Positions 1 to 9,135 of a stretch of 64,000 bases of DNA are shown piece by piece (positions within the stretch are counted from its first letter, which is position 1; the number at the start of each line of letters is the position of its first letter). A program made the translations under genes and the position numbers. A model generated the notes under the pieces. The model did not search any database. It was not told the origin of the DNA and was given only the letters and a program-made list of their open reading frames with translations. The DNA is from an uncultured delta proteobacterium (lineage in GTDB: Bacteria; Desulfobacterota; Desulfovibrionia; Desulfovibrionales; Desulfovibrionaceae): assembly GCA_903843965.1 (NCBI GenBank), contig CAIMRY010000029.1:62001-126000 (forward strand). The letters are read 5' to 3'.

Positions 1-2
1 TT

Positions 3-1298
3 GGCGCGCCCTCGGTGGAGTCGCTCTTCGCCGAAATCGGCCCGGCCATGCGCCCCAAGAGCTTCGATCTGCCCGATGGCAAGAGCGAGATGGCCGTGCT
101 GGCCCAACTGGAAGACCTGGCCCGCAAGAACGCGGTGAACCACGTGAGCTTCCTGGGCGCCGGGTTCTACGACCACCACATCCCGGCCGCCGTGGACGCG
201 CTGTCCATGCGCAGCGAGTTCTACACCGCCTACACCCCGTACCAGCCCGAGGCCAGCCAGGGCACGCTGCAGGCCATCTTCGAGTACCAGACCGCCGTGA
301 CGCGCCTGACCGGGCTCACTTTCGCCAACGCCAGCGTGTACGACGGCGGCGCGGCGCTCTTCGAGTCGGCCATGATGGCCGTGCGCCACACCGACCGGCG
401 CAAGCTCGTGGTCTGCGAAGCGCTCAACCCCATCTACCGGGTCATGCTGGCCTCCTACACCTCGAACCTGAACCTGGAGCTGGTGACCATCGGCCACAAG
501 AACGGCGCCTGCGATCTGGCCGCGCTGACCAGCGCCCTGGACGAGAACACCGCCGCCGTGCTGGTGCAGAACCCCAACTTCTTCGGCACGCTCGCCGACT
601 TCAGCCAGCTCTTCGCCGCAGCCAAGGCCAAGGGCGTGGTGTCCGTGATCTCGGTCTATCCGGTGCTCCAGTCGGTGCTGAAAAGCCCCGGCGAGATGGG
701 CGCGGACGTGGCCGTGGCCGAGGGCCAGAGCCTGGGCCTGCCGCTTTCCTTCGGCGGGCCGTACCTCGGCATCATGACCTGCTCCAAGGGCATGGTCCGC
801 CAGATGCCGGGCCGCATGGTGGGCCGCACGGTCGACACCAAGGGCCGCACCGGCTACGTTTTGACCCTGCAGGCGCGCGAGCAGCACATCCGCCGCCAGA
901 AGGCCACGAGCAACATCTGCTCCAACCAGGCCCTGTGCGCCCTGCGCGCCCTGATGCACCTGTGCCTGCTGGGCGAGGAGGGGCTTTCCCGCACCGCCGA
1001 GATCTCAATCGAACGCGCGCACTACGCCGCCGAGAGGCTGACCGCCATTCCGGGCGTGTCCATGCTTTCCGACCCAGCGAATGGGGGCTCGCCCTTTGGC
1101 AACGAGTTCGCCGTGACCCTGCCGGTGAACGCCTACCAGGCCATCGACAAGCTCACCGCGCGCGGCTATGTGCCGGGCTTCCCGCTGGGCCGCTACTATC
1201 CGGGCCTGGAGAACGCGCTGCTCGTGGCCTGCACCGAAAAAACCTCCAAGGAGCAGATCGGCGTGTTTGCCGAGCTGCTGCGGGGTATGCTCGTATGA
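3..1298 (+). CDS. gcvPA: Glycine dehydrogenase (decarboxylating) subunit 1, 5' partial
   Basis: N-terminal half-subunit of the split P-protein of the glycine cleavage system. With GcvPB it decarboxylates glycine and passes the aminomethyl group to lipoylated GcvH. The reading frame is open to the left edge and residues before the GTG at 15 (GAPS, then VESLFAEIG) already match the family, so the true start lies upstream of the window. Conserved stretches such as NHVSFLGAGFYDHHIP, YTPYQPEASQGTLQ and TSNICSNQALCAL identify it. The stop overlaps the start of gcvPB by 4 bases (ATGA), which indicates translational coupling. gcvT and gcvH would be expected just upstream, outside this window. Confidence 0.95.
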   Translation, partial: GAPSVESLFAEIGPAMRPKSFDLPDGKSEMAVLAQLEDLARKNAVNHVSFLGAGFYDHHIPAAVDALSMRSEFYTAYTPYQPEASQGTLQAIFEYQTAVTRLTGLTFANASVYDGGAALFESAMMAVRHTDRRKLVVCEALNPIYRVMLASYTSNLNLELVTIGHKNGACDLAALTSALDENTAAVLVQNPNFFGTLADFSQLFAAAKAKGVVSVISVYPVLQSVLKSPGEMGADVAVAEGQSLGLPLSFGGPYLGIMTCSKGMVRQMPGRMVGRTVDTKGRTGYVLTLQAREQHIRRQKATSNICSNQALCALRALMHLCLLGEEGLSRTAEISIERAHYAAERLTAIPGVSMLSDPANGGSPFGNEFAVTLPVNAYQAIDKLTARGYVPGFPLGRYYPGLENALLVACTEKTSKEQIGVFAELLRGMLV

Positions 1299-2740
1299 AC
1301 ACGGTCTTCAAGAAATCCGATCCCGGCCGCGAGGGCGTCTGGCCCGCCAAGGCCGACACGTCCGCCAGCCAGCTGCTGCCCCAGAACCTCCTGCGCGTGC
1401 AGCCCGCAGGCCTGCCCTCCCTGTCCGAGCTGGACGTGGTGCGCCACTTCACCCAGCTTTCCCGGCGCAACTATGGTGTGGACGGGAACTTCTACCCGCT
1501 GGGCTCCTGCACCATGAAGTACAACCCCAAGTTCACCGAGACCGTGGCCGCCCTGCCCGGCTTTACCAGGCTGCACCCGGTGCTGCCGCAGCTGGGCGGC
1601 GCTGGCCGCCTGTGCCAGGGGGCGCTGGAGGTCATGTACGAGACCGAGCGCCTGCTCTGCGAGATCTGCGGCATGCAGGCCTTCACCCTGCACCCCATGG
1701 CCGGGGCCCACGGCGAGCTCACCGGGGTAATGATCATCGCCGCCTACCACAAGGACCGCGGCAACAAGAAGACCAAGATCATCTGCCCGGACTCGGCCCA
1801 CGGCACCAACCCGGCCAGCGCGGCCATCGCGGGCTTTGAAGTGGTCAACCTGCCGAGCAAGGACGGCATCGTCGACCCGGACGAGCTGGCCAAGGTCCTG
1901 GACGACTCGGTCGCGGGCATGATGATGACCTGCCCGAACACGCTGGGCCTATTCGAGAAGAACCTGCCGAAAATCGTCGAGATGCTCAGAAGCGTCGACG
2001 CCCTGCTCTACTACGACGGCGCAAACCTGAACGCCATCATGGGCAAGATGCGCGTGGGCGACGCGGGCTTTGACGTGGTGCACCTGAACCTGCACAAGAC
2101 CTTTGCCACGCCCCACGGCGGCGGCGGTCCGGGCGCGGGCCCGGTGGGCGTCAGCGAACGGCTGGTGCCGTATCTGCCCATCTCCCGCGTGGAGAAGCTG
2201 GAGGACGGCCAGTTCTTCCTGAACTACGACTTCCCGAAGTCCATCGGCTACGTGGCCCCGTTCTACGGCAACTTCGGCGTGGTGCTCAAGGCCTACGCGT
2301 ACATCCTGCGCCTGGGCGGCACGGGGCTCACCCGCGCCACCGAGGCCGCGGTGCTGGCCGCCAACTACCTGCGCAAGCGCCTGGACACCGTGCTCGACGT
2401 GCCCTTTGACCGCATCTGCATGCACGAGTTCGTGGCCAGCGCCTGCAACCTGTCCGAGTGCCACGTGCGCGCGCTGGACATCGCCAAGCTGCTGCTGGAC
2501 AAGGGCTACCACGCCCCGACCATCTACTTCCCGCTCATCGTGAAAGAGGCGCTCATGTTCGAGCCCACCGAGACCGAGAGCCTGGACACCCTGGACCAGT
2601 TCGCCGACGACCTCATCGCCATCCTGGCCGAGGCCCGGGCCAACCCGCAGCTGGCCCACGACGCGCCCTTCACCCTGCCGGTGACGCGCCTGGACGAGAC
2701 CCGCGCCGCGCGCAACATGGAGCTGACGGACGATCTTTAG
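1295..2740 (+). CDS. gcvPB: Glycine dehydrogenase (decarboxylating) subunit 2
   Basis: C-terminal half-subunit of the split glycine decarboxylase, 481 residues, a typical length. It carries the pyridoxal phosphate site in the motif NLHKTFATPHGGGGPG, with Lys268 as the expected Schiff-base lysine. Family hallmarks include FYPLGSCTMKYNPK near the N-terminus and HEFVAS near the C-terminus. The start is the ATG overlapping the gcvPA stop; a much longer in-frame opening upstream is only a shadow of gcvPA. The lipoamide dehydrogenase gene follows, so the window holds the P- and L-protein part of a glycine cleavage operon. Confidence 0.96.
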   Translation: MNTVFKKSDPGREGVWPAKADTSASQLLPQNLLRVQPAGLPSLSELDVVRHFTQLSRRNYGVDGNFYPLGSCTMKYNPKFTETVAALPGFTRLHPVLPQLGGAGRLCQGALEVMYETERLLCEICGMQAFTLHPMAGAHGELTGVMIIAAYHKDRGNKKTKIICPDSAHGTNPASAAIAGFEVVNLPSKDGIVDPDELAKVLDDSVAGMMMTCPNTLGLFEKNLPKIVEMLRSVDALLYYDGANLNAIMGKMRVGDAGFDVVHLNLHKTFATPHGGGGPGAGPVGVSERLVPYLPISRVEKLEDGQFFLNYDFPKSIGYVAPFYGNFGVVLKAYAYILRLGGTGLTRATEAAVLAANYLRKRLDTVLDVPFDRICMHEFVASACNLSECHVRALDIAKLLLDKGYHAPTIYFPLIVKEALMFEPTETESLDTLDQFADDLIAILAEARANPQLAHDAPFTLPVTRLDETRAARNMELTDDL

Positions 2741-2773
2741 GGCGACCTGTAGGGCGACCTGTAGGGCGACGTG
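2738..2773 (+). repeat. Three tandem 12-bp units at the gcvPB stop
   Basis: The unit TAGGGCGACCTG occurs three times back to back, the last copy with changes at its end. The first copy starts with the gcvPB stop codon, so duplication has extended the 3' untranslated region. Every unit supplies an in-frame TAG. Confidence 0.8.
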
Positions 2774-2814
2774 CAAGGCCGAGCTGTAACGACGAAGGAC
2801 AAACGCAATCAGCC

Positions 2815-2850
2815 GGGGCGGCCCGCCGGAAAACTCCGACCGGCCGCCCC
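2815..2850 (+). terminator. GC-rich hairpin between gcvPB and lpdA
   Basis: A 9-bp perfect stem (GGGGCGGCC with GGCCGCCCC) lies in the 147-base gap before lpdA. No T-run follows, so it is more likely an attenuating or mRNA-stabilising structure than a full terminator. The hairpin after position 4961 has a related core. Confidence 0.4.
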
Positions 2851-2887
2851 GCGCCAGCCACGTTTCAACCACGACCTGTAGGGGTGT

Positions 2888-4267
2888 ATGGCAACGACAT
2901 ATGATCTGCTGATCCTGGGCGGCGGCCCCGGCGGGTTCGACGCCGCCGTGGAGGCTGCGGGCTCCGGGCTCAAGACCGCGCTGGTGGAGGCCGCCGAACT
3001 CGGCGGCGCCTGCCTGAACCGGGGCTGCATCCCGACCAAGCTCTGGCTCGGCGCAACCGACGCCGTGGACGAGCTGGCCGCGCAGGCCAAGATGCGCGTG
3101 GCCACAGGCAGCGTGGACATCGACTTTCCCGCGCTGCAAGCGCGCAAGGACAAGTACATCGCGGCCACGCGCAAGGCCATGGGCATGCGCCTGGCGCAAC
3201 TCGGCGTGGACCTTGTGGCCGGGCTGGGCCGCGTCACCGATCCGGGCAACGTGGAAGTGCTGACCGCCGATGGCCCCAAAACCCTGAACTACCGGAACCT
3301 GCTGCTGGCCACGGGTTCGCGGCCTGGCGGCTTTCCCGGCGTCATTGCCGACGGCGCGAAAGTGCTCGACTCCACGGGCCTGCTGGCCCTGGCCGCAATG
3401 CCCAAATCCCTCATCGTGGTCGGCGGCGGGTTCATCGGGCTGGAGATGGCCCAGGCCGCGCAGCGCATGGGCGCGCGCATCACCCTGGTGGACGCCCTGC
3501 CGCGCCTGGCCGGGGCCGAGGACCCGGAGGTCAGCAAGGTCCTGGAGTCTGTCTTCAAGCGCCAGGGCTGGGATCTCCGGCTTGGGGTGAAGGTCGCCTC
3601 TGTCAAGACGCGCGGCGAACAGGCAGTTCTTGTGCTCGACTCGTCAGTCGGCGGCGGCGAGGAGCTTGAGGCCGACTGCGCGCTCATCGCCGTGGGCCGC
3701 AGGCCCAACACTGCGGACCTGGGGCTGGAGGCCCTGGGCGCAACCCTTACCGGCGCGGGCTACATCCAGACCGACGCGAATCTTCTGGCCGCGCCCGGCG
3801 TCTTTGCTGTGGGCGATGTCAACGGGCGCATGTTGCTGGCCCACGCCGCCAGCCACCAGGCCCATTACGTGGTCGAGCGGCTGCTGGGCCACACGGCCAG
3901 GCCGTACGCGTCCGGCCCGGTGCCGAGCATCCTCTACGGCGCGCCCGAGGTCTTCCGCGCCGGGATCATGGCCGAGGAGGCCAAGGCCCTGGGCTCATCG
4001 GTGCTCGTCAGCCGCGCGCAGCTCATCGCCAACCCCATTGCCCAGGCCCACGCGGCCACGGCGGGCTTTGTGAAGTGCGTCTGGCGCGACGGCAAGATCG
4101 CGGGCATCACGGCGGTGGGCGCGGGCGTTTCGCGCCTGGCCTGCTTCGCCACGCTGATCATCCAGCAGGGCTGGACCCGCGAGGACGCTTCAGGCTTCAT
4201 GTTCCCCCATCCGACCCTGGACGAATCGCTCAAGGCCGCGCTTTTGGCCGACAAAGAGGCCGTGTAA
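2888..4267 (+). CDS. lpdA: Dihydrolipoyl dehydrogenase
   Basis: FAD-dependent L-protein that reoxidises dihydrolipoyl-GcvH with NAD+. It is 459 residues, slightly short of the usual 460-475. The N-terminal FAD motif GGGPGG is at residues 11-16, the redox-active disulfide is C42-LNRG-C47, and a second dinucleotide motif (VVGGGFIGLEMA) lies near residue 178. The C-terminal interface carries the catalytic His-Glu pair in FPHPTLDE. The ATG at 2888 is preceded by AGGGGTGT. Its position directly behind gcvPB points to glycine cleavage rather than a 2-oxoacid dehydrogenase. Confidence 0.93.
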   Translation: MATTYDLLILGGGPGGFDAAVEAAGSGLKTALVEAAELGGACLNRGCIPTKLWLGATDAVDELAAQAKMRVATGSVDIDFPALQARKDKYIAATRKAMGMRLAQLGVDLVAGLGRVTDPGNVEVLTADGPKTLNYRNLLLATGSRPGGFPGVIADGAKVLDSTGLLALAAMPKSLIVVGGGFIGLEMAQAAQRMGARITLVDALPRLAGAEDPEVSKVLESVFKRQGWDLRLGVKVASVKTRGEQAVLVLDSSVGGGEELEADCALIAVGRRPNTADLGLEALGATLTGAGYIQTDANLLAAPGVFAVGDVNGRMLLAHAASHQAHYVVERLLGHTARPYASGPVPSILYGAPEVFRAGIMAEEAKALGSSVLVSRAQLIANPIAQAHAATAGFVKCVWRDGKIAGITAVGAGVSRLACFATLIIQQGWTREDASGFMFPHPTLDESLKAALLADKEAV

Positions 4268-4287
4268 GGCCAAACGAGGAGCTCCGC

Positions 4288-4938
4288 GTGACCACGACAA
4301 AAAAGCCCGCTGACAAGAAGCCCGCTGCGGCCAAGGCCGCCCCGAAAAAGACCGCCGCTGCCAAACCCGCAGCTGCGAAAGCTCCGGTCAAGAAAGCCGC
4401 CGCGAAAAAACCTGCTGGCCCCATCCAGGTCGACGCCATCGAAGCCCACCCGGAGTTCGACCTGTTCACCTACTGCGAGCTGTCCGGCGAGACGCGCATC
4501 GAGCACGACCTGCTGGAGGAGCTGGAGCCGCGCTTCGACGGCTGGGCCGAAAAATTCCTGCGCGCCTACAAGATCATTGACCCGGCCGCGCCCAAGGGCG
4601 GCGGGCACCTGCTCATCTGGCTGGAGGAGCCCGTGGAGGACGAGATCGAGGGCATCTGGCAGGACTCGCCCTCTGCGGGCATGGCCTTCCACAACCTGGC
4701 CATCCACATGGTCATGACCACGGCCCAGAGCGTGGTGCCCGAGCTGGCGGACAAGGGCTGCGCGCCCCTGCCCAAGCCCACGGCGGGCATCCTGAAGGCC
4801 TTTGAGCAGCTGGGGCTGGTGTGGAACAAGGAGGGCACGGTGAACCGCCAGTTCGCGGTGTTCACGCGCATGCCCTACAGCGAGGGCTGCGCCATCTGCA
4901 TGCTGCGGCCCAAGTGCCCCAACGCAAACGACGACTAG
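4288..4938 (+). CDS. Unknown protein with Lys/Ala/Pro-rich N-terminal tail
   Basis: 216 residues from a GTG preceded by GAGGAG. Residues 1 to about 45 are built of AAK, KPA and KKA units and resemble histone H1-like or AlgP-type tails; such tails usually bind nucleic acid or act as flexible linkers. Residues from about 47 onward form an ordinary globular domain that ends in a Cys cluster (CAICMLRPKCPN). I do not recognise this domain. The gene lies 20 bases after lpdA and before a terminator, so it is probably the last gene of the glycine cleavage operon. Function is not assigned. Confidence 0.8.
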   Translation: MTTTKKPADKKPAAAKAAPKKTAAAKPAAAKAPVKKAAAKKPAGPIQVDAIEAHPEFDLFTYCELSGETRIEHDLLEELEPRFDGWAEKFLRAYKIIDPAAPKGGGHLLIWLEEPVEDEIEGIWQDSPSAGMAFHNLAIHMVMTTAQSVVPELADKGCAPLPKPTAGILKAFEQLGLVWNKEGTVNRQFAVFTRMPYSEGCAICMLRPKCPNANDD

Positions 4939-4960
4939 ACCAACGTTCCCTCACACGCGC

Positions 4961-5009
4961 CAAGGGGCGGCCCGCCGGAACAACGGTGGACCGCCCCTTG
5001 ATTCGTTTT
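4961..5009 (+). terminator. Rho-independent terminator of the gcv-lpdA operon
   Basis: A 10-bp perfect stem (CAAGGGGCGG with CCGCCCCTTG) encloses a 20-base loop and is followed by ATTCGTTTT. It lies between two convergent genes and may also stop transcription from the opposite strand. Confidence 0.75.
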
Positions 5010-5038
5010 GATGACTCTAGTTTTAGCAAGTGACTGAA

Positions 5039-6931
5039 CTAATCTCCCACCATGTCTGCGACGACAGAAAGCAATTCGTAGTAGTCCTTGGTTATGTGCG
5101 ATGAAGTTAGATCTTCAAAAATTTTACTTTTATAATTGTCAAGGAGAGTATTAATTTCTTCTTTTTTACACCCAGCCTTTTGCATAAATGTTGAAAGATG
5201 AAACAACTTTCCGTACGGTGGGAACACTAATCCATTAAGTGATATTCCAACCAAAGAATCAGCAGCACATTTCAGCAAATATTCTGAATCGATAAAATCT
5301 TCTGCCGTTATAGCATCAGAAGATAAGTCGGAGTACATGTACCAGACTCCAGGATACCGAGCATCTTCATATCTTTGTTTATTTTCACGCGCAGGCTTAT
5401 CAGCATCTGAGATTAAGAGAAACTTACGGTTAGCCAACTCTAGCATTGAAGCAATCTGAGAAAACCCTTTGACACCATTAGAATGACAAGCCCCTATGTT
5501 TTTCAATGGCATTAACTGTCTTTTAAATTTAGATGGTATTTTACCTATGGCAGTCAGAAATAAATGTTTATCTCTCCATCCTTCAAAAACAAAATTTGTG
5601 TCTTTGAGTACAGAAAAGACAGAATACCCAAGTGCATTATACAACACCTCTTCATCAGCAAAGTTAGAATTATTTGCAACGCTAAGAACTGTAACTTCAT
5701 TCATTTTTTTTACAATGACATGACGTTGGACACAAGACTGGTCAATCATAAATATTGAATGTGTTGAGATAACAACAACATTATTGCGAGCAACGCGCAA
5801 CAATTCATCACGAAGAAAACGAACGGCCGAAGGGTGTAGACTAACATCTGGTTCATCCATTAAGATCAATGCGCCAGAAAGACTTTCAACTGTCCTACGA
5901 ACTGAAATCATTAAAAGTATTGCCACGAAACGTTTAAACCCATCGCTCCTTTGCGAAACAGAAAACCTATTGTGCACATCTTGTACAGTAGGGATCAAAT
6001 TACCAGCGTTTTCCGTGAGTGAAAACTTTACACCATATTCCGGCCAAATTTCTTTAAAGTACTCTGTTGCACGAGTCGAGAAACAATTAAGACGATTCAT
6101 TAAAACGTTGCCCTGTTTTTCTAGCATGCCCTTCAATTCTATAGATGGGTTCGTACACCCACCAACCAGCAGAAGATGCTTAAGCGGCAAGCAAATGTTT
6201 TCATCAGCAATAAATTTATCCAGCGACACCCTCGCTGGGAGAATATATTTATCGTCGTAGCGCCAAAAGACAACTGGTGGCAACAAACTAGAGGCATACT
6301 GCTTACATTCTGAATAAAAATGTTGTACAAATTCAGAAAACTCAGCTGCAGTCAAGAGCCCTTCAACCACTTCAACGTTTTGCTTAATTGCGTAGTCCCC
6401 TTTCTGTACGTCACAATCGACACCTGTTTTACGTGTTTTGACCTGTACGTCTTGACTAGCAACGCGCTGAACAACAGCCTTAAATTCATACTTATCGTCT
6501 ATATTCCACGTTTTCATAAATTTAGTTTTCAACATCAAATCGACAACATAGACAATGTCTTTATTAGTAGAAACAAAATCGACAAGGGTTATCGCCTTCC
6601 CGCTTGCGCGTGTGACAAAAATAAGGTCGTTTGCTGCCTCAATTCCAGCAAACTTTGACGCGAGCAATTCAACAAACTTGAATCTTTCTTCTGTTGTAAA
6701 ATTAAAAATAAACCTAATCCTTGAAGTCTTTACTTCTTCTTCTTCCGGTAGCGCCTCCCGGATATCATTTTGGTCAATCTGCTTGTCACTATCTAAATAT
6801 TCTAATGCCTTCAGCATATTCGATTTTCCAGACTCATTAATCCCTACAAATATTTTGCATGGCTCGTCAAAATTCAACTTTTGATCTTTAATTGACCGAA
6901 AATTTTCAATTGTTACCATTTTCAATATCAT
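5039..6931 (-). CDS. OLD-like AAA ATPase with TOPRIM-like C-terminus
   Basis: 630 residues. The start is the ATG at 6931, with GGGGGT just upstream; a TTG four codons earlier is less likely. The N-terminal half is an SMC/RecF-type ATPase: Walker A GINESGKS at residues 30-37, a signature-like segment SDGFKRFVAIL, and Walker B ALILMDEPDVSLHP. The C-terminal half has FVFEGWRDKHLF and LLISDADKP, which fit the acidic motifs of the TOPRIM nuclease in the OLD family. GC content is far below the neighbours, suggesting horizontal transfer. OLD-family proteins act in phage exclusion; here that is inferred. No UvrD-like partner (as in Gabija) is adjacent. Confidence 0.8.
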   Translation of the reverse strand: MILKMVTIENFRSIKDQKLNFDEPCKIFVGINESGKSNMLKALEYLDSDKQIDQNDIREALPEEEEVKTSRIRFIFNFTTEERFKFVELLASKFAGIEAANDLIFVTRASGKAITLVDFVSTNKDIVYVVDLMLKTKFMKTWNIDDKYEFKAVVQRVASQDVQVKTRKTGVDCDVQKGDYAIKQNVEVVEGLLTAAEFSEFVQHFYSECKQYASSLLPPVVFWRYDDKYILPARVSLDKFIADENICLPLKHLLLVGGCTNPSIELKGMLEKQGNVLMNRLNCFSTRATEYFKEIWPEYGVKFSLTENAGNLIPTVQDVHNRFSVSQRSDGFKRFVAILLMISVRRTVESLSGALILMDEPDVSLHPSAVRFLRDELLRVARNNVVVISTHSIFMIDQSCVQRHVIVKKMNEVTVLSVANNSNFADEEVLYNALGYSVFSVLKDTNFVFEGWRDKHLFLTAIGKIPSKFKRQLMPLKNIGACHSNGVKGFSQIASMLELANRKFLLISDADKPARENKQRYEDARYPGVWYMYSDLSSDAITAEDFIDSEYLLKCAADSLVGISLNGLVFPPYGKLFHLSTFMQKAGCKKEEINTLLDNYKSKIFEDLTSSHITKDYYELLSVVADMVGD

Positions 6932-6976
6932 ACCAACCCCCAACGCACATTAATACAATCACCCATGCAACGCGGC

Positions 6977-7444
6977 CTACAGGTAGGCCAGGCCCTTGGG
7001 CGGGGTGGACGGGCCGAAAAAGGCCTCCACGGCGGCGCGGTCGTCGGCGCGGATGCGCAGCTCGGACACGGGCAGCGGCTGGGCCGCCCCGGCGTAGAGC
7101 TTGAGCGCGCGGTCGATGAAGTCCGCCTGGAGGAACATGGCCTGGACCTCGAAGTCCTGCCCGTCCCAGGTGACGGAAAGCGGAATGACGTGGGTGGACA
7201 GCGGCTTGCACACGATGACGTTGCCGGTGTGGGTCAGGGTCTCCAGCACCGCCTCCGGAAACGACACGGCCCAGCGCGCCATGAGCACCGTGAACACGGG
7301 CTCCAGCGCCAGGTAGTAGTCCGGGTCGACCTTGCAGGCCACGGACTGGCCGGGCAGGTTCAGCACCTGGGGCGAGTCCTGGTAGGCCTGGGCCAGGCCC
7401 TTTTGCAGGCGGGTCAGGGCGTCCTGGTAGTCCTTCAACGGCAT
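6977..7444 (-). CDS. Unknown 155-residue protein
   Basis: The ATG at 7444 has an AAGGAGG ribosome site six bases upstream, which decides it over an in-frame start 11 codons earlier. The sequence looks like a single soluble mixed alpha/beta domain, without signal peptide or membrane segment, and ends PPKGLAYL. I recognise no family. Base composition matches the high-GC chromosome, unlike the low-GC gene 45 bases downstream on the same strand, so this is probably native sequence at the edge of the insertion. Confidence 0.75.
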   Translation of the reverse strand: MPLKDYQDALTRLQKGLAQAYQDSPQVLNLPGQSVACKVDPDYYLALEPVFTVLMARWAVSFPEAVLETLTHTGNVIVCKPLSTHVIPLSVTWDGQDFEVQAMFLQADFIDRALKLYAGAAQPLPVSELRIRADDRAAVEAFFGPSTPPKGLAYL

Positions 7445-7599
7445 GGCGGCCTCCTTGGGCTTGGTCCTTGTGCGCATGCGCCCTGCGCGGGCGCAGCGGG
7501 AAATGCTCCGGGCATTCTACAGCGCCCGGCCTGAAGCCGCAAGCCCCACCAGCCCCCCGCCGCGCGCCCCACCGCTCGGCAGTCACGAGCCGGAACAGC

Positions 7600-7628
7600 T
7601 TGACGGATACAGACGTTGCGCATAGGTT
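7600..7628 (+). promoter_or_regulatory. Possible sigma-70 promoter for the DUF488 gene
   Basis: TTGACG, a 17-base spacer, then TAGGTT. The -35 box is good and the -10 box weak. A start about 7 bases downstream would leave almost no leader for an ATG at 7635, which supports the ATG at 7650. Confidence 0.35.
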
Positions 7629-7649
7629 CCCGGCATGGTCGGAGATGAA

Positions 7650-8264
7650 ATGCCAGATTCGCCGGGCTGCGTAGCAGGCACCGTGTACACCGCCGGGTTT
7701 TCCAACCTGCCGCTGCACTCCTTTTTGGCCAATCTGCGCACCCACGGCATCCAGGTGCTGGTGGACGTGCGCTCCAAGCCGTACGCCAGCTACACCCCGC
7801 ACTTCAACAAGGACCAGATCGAGGCCGCAGCCCAGGCCGACGGCCTGCGCTACCTGTACCTGGGCCGGGACCTGGGCGGCAGGCCGGACAACCCCGGCTT
7901 CTACGACGACGAGGGCTATGTGCTCTACGACCGCATCGCGGCGCAGCCGGGCTTCCAGGCGGGCATCCAGCGCCTGCTCGAAGGCCTGCACAAGGGCTAT
8001 TGCCTGGCGCTCACCTGCGGCGAGGACAACCCGCGCCACTGCCACCGCAGGCTGCTTCTGGGCCGGGTGCTGCGCGAACAGGGCGTGGCCGTGGCGCACA
8101 TCCTCTCCGACGGCACGCTCATCTCCGAGGCCGAACTCTTGGACGAGGAACGCAAGATGCCCCGGCAGCTGTCGCTGTTCGGCGAGGAGGAAAAGGAGCG
8201 GGCGTGGAAGTCGCGGCAGGCGGTTACACCAAGGAATGCGCCAGGAGGTTCTTCAGACAATTGA
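7650..8264 (+). CDS. DUF488 family protein
   Basis: 204 residues from the ATG at 7650, with GGAG five bases upstream; an ATG at 7635 is the alternative. The protein has the DUF488 pattern: an early YTAGFSN strand, VLVDVRSKPYASYTP, the YLGRDLGGRP segment, and the Cys/His motif CGEDNPRHCHR. DUF488 proteins have no firmly established activity. The last 25 residues after LFGEEEKE are unlike the family and end in NAPGGSSDN. They run to the edge of low-GC DNA, so the original C-terminus may have been replaced at an insertion boundary (inference). Confidence 0.85.
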   Translation: MPDSPGCVAGTVYTAGFSNLPLHSFLANLRTHGIQVLVDVRSKPYASYTPHFNKDQIEAAAQADGLRYLYLGRDLGGRPDNPGFYDDEGYVLYDRIAAQPGFQAGIQRLLEGLHKGYCLALTCGEDNPRHCHRRLLLGRVLREQGVAVAHILSDGTLISEAELLDEERKMPRQLSLFGEEEKERAWKSRQAVTPRNAPGGSSDN

Positions 8265-8357
8265 CGACAAGCGGGGTGCGGCGGCTGATGTGCTTCGCAA
8301 GGTCTGCCCCAATTTCTAAGCGAGCTGGCATGGTTCAATTTTTTATGGAGAATTCCA

Positions 8358-8969
8358 ATGAAGAGCCCTACCGAGGCACCGCGTAACTGGCTTGAAATTA
8401 GTAAGGAAATACTAATTTCTGTCATTAGCAATTGGGGCGAAGCTCGCTTGTCAGAGGGCGATTATGAGCGTGCCTTTCCTAGCTTGAAAAGAAAGGCAGA
8501 CGGTGGTGACGATCAAGCAGCGGCTTATGTTGGACTCATGTTATTTTGCGGAAACGGTGTAGAAAAAAATATAGGAAAATCATATTTATGTTTGTCACGA
8601 ATCAAGAACATAAGTCCTGTACCAGCCGTTTTCCTTGGAATTTGCAACATCATCGGCGATGGATGTTTAAGATCATACGCTAATGCACGCAAATTAATCT
8701 ACGACAATCTCCACCTATGCAATAGCGAACTCATTACCTGTATTGCAGACAATATGTTTTGCGACGAACAATCACCTTTGCACGAAATAACATACGCGTA
8801 TGCCTACTATAATGTCGCAGCATCACTGGGCAACAACGCTGCGGCGCAGATGCGCGACAAATTAGAAACGACCATGAGCTTTGAGGCTATCCAAGTTGCC
8901 CAGGAGCGGTCGGTACAGATGCTGGCTGAACGGAAAGAGAAAGGCGAGGCTGATTTGACAACCAAATGA
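8358..8969 (+). CDS. Sel1-like repeat protein
   Basis: 203 residues. The ATG at 8358 has GGAGAA upstream. The helical segments resemble Sel1/TPR-like repeats: GDYERAFPSLKRKADGGDDQAAAYVGLMLFCGNG near residues 33-71, and YAYAYYNVAASLGNNAAA near 150. No signal peptide is seen, so it is probably cytoplasmic and protein-binding. Base composition is clearly AT-richer than the flanks, with rare-looking codons for this genome, consistent with recent acquisition. No partner enzyme is encoded beside it. The repeat call rests on pattern only. Confidence 0.65.
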   Translation: MKSPTEAPRNWLEISKEILISVISNWGEARLSEGDYERAFPSLKRKADGGDDQAAAYVGLMLFCGNGVEKNIGKSYLCLSRIKNISPVPAVFLGICNIIGDGCLRSYANARKLIYDNLHLCNSELITCIADNMFCDEQSPLHEITYAYAYYNVAASLGNNAAAQMRDKLETTMSFEAIQVAQERSVQMLAERKEKGEADLTTK

Positions 8970-9135
8970 TAGACCAACAATGTCCGCAATCTCCTGTGTG
9001 AACATACGAACGTCTCACACGCAAAGGTAACTGAATTCGGTACGCTCCTCGCGCCACCCCACCCGCCCACGCCCTCTTAACCCTTTCGCCCGCCTCTTCC
9101 CCATCCGCTCCTCCCCGCCCCCGCCCATAAACAGA

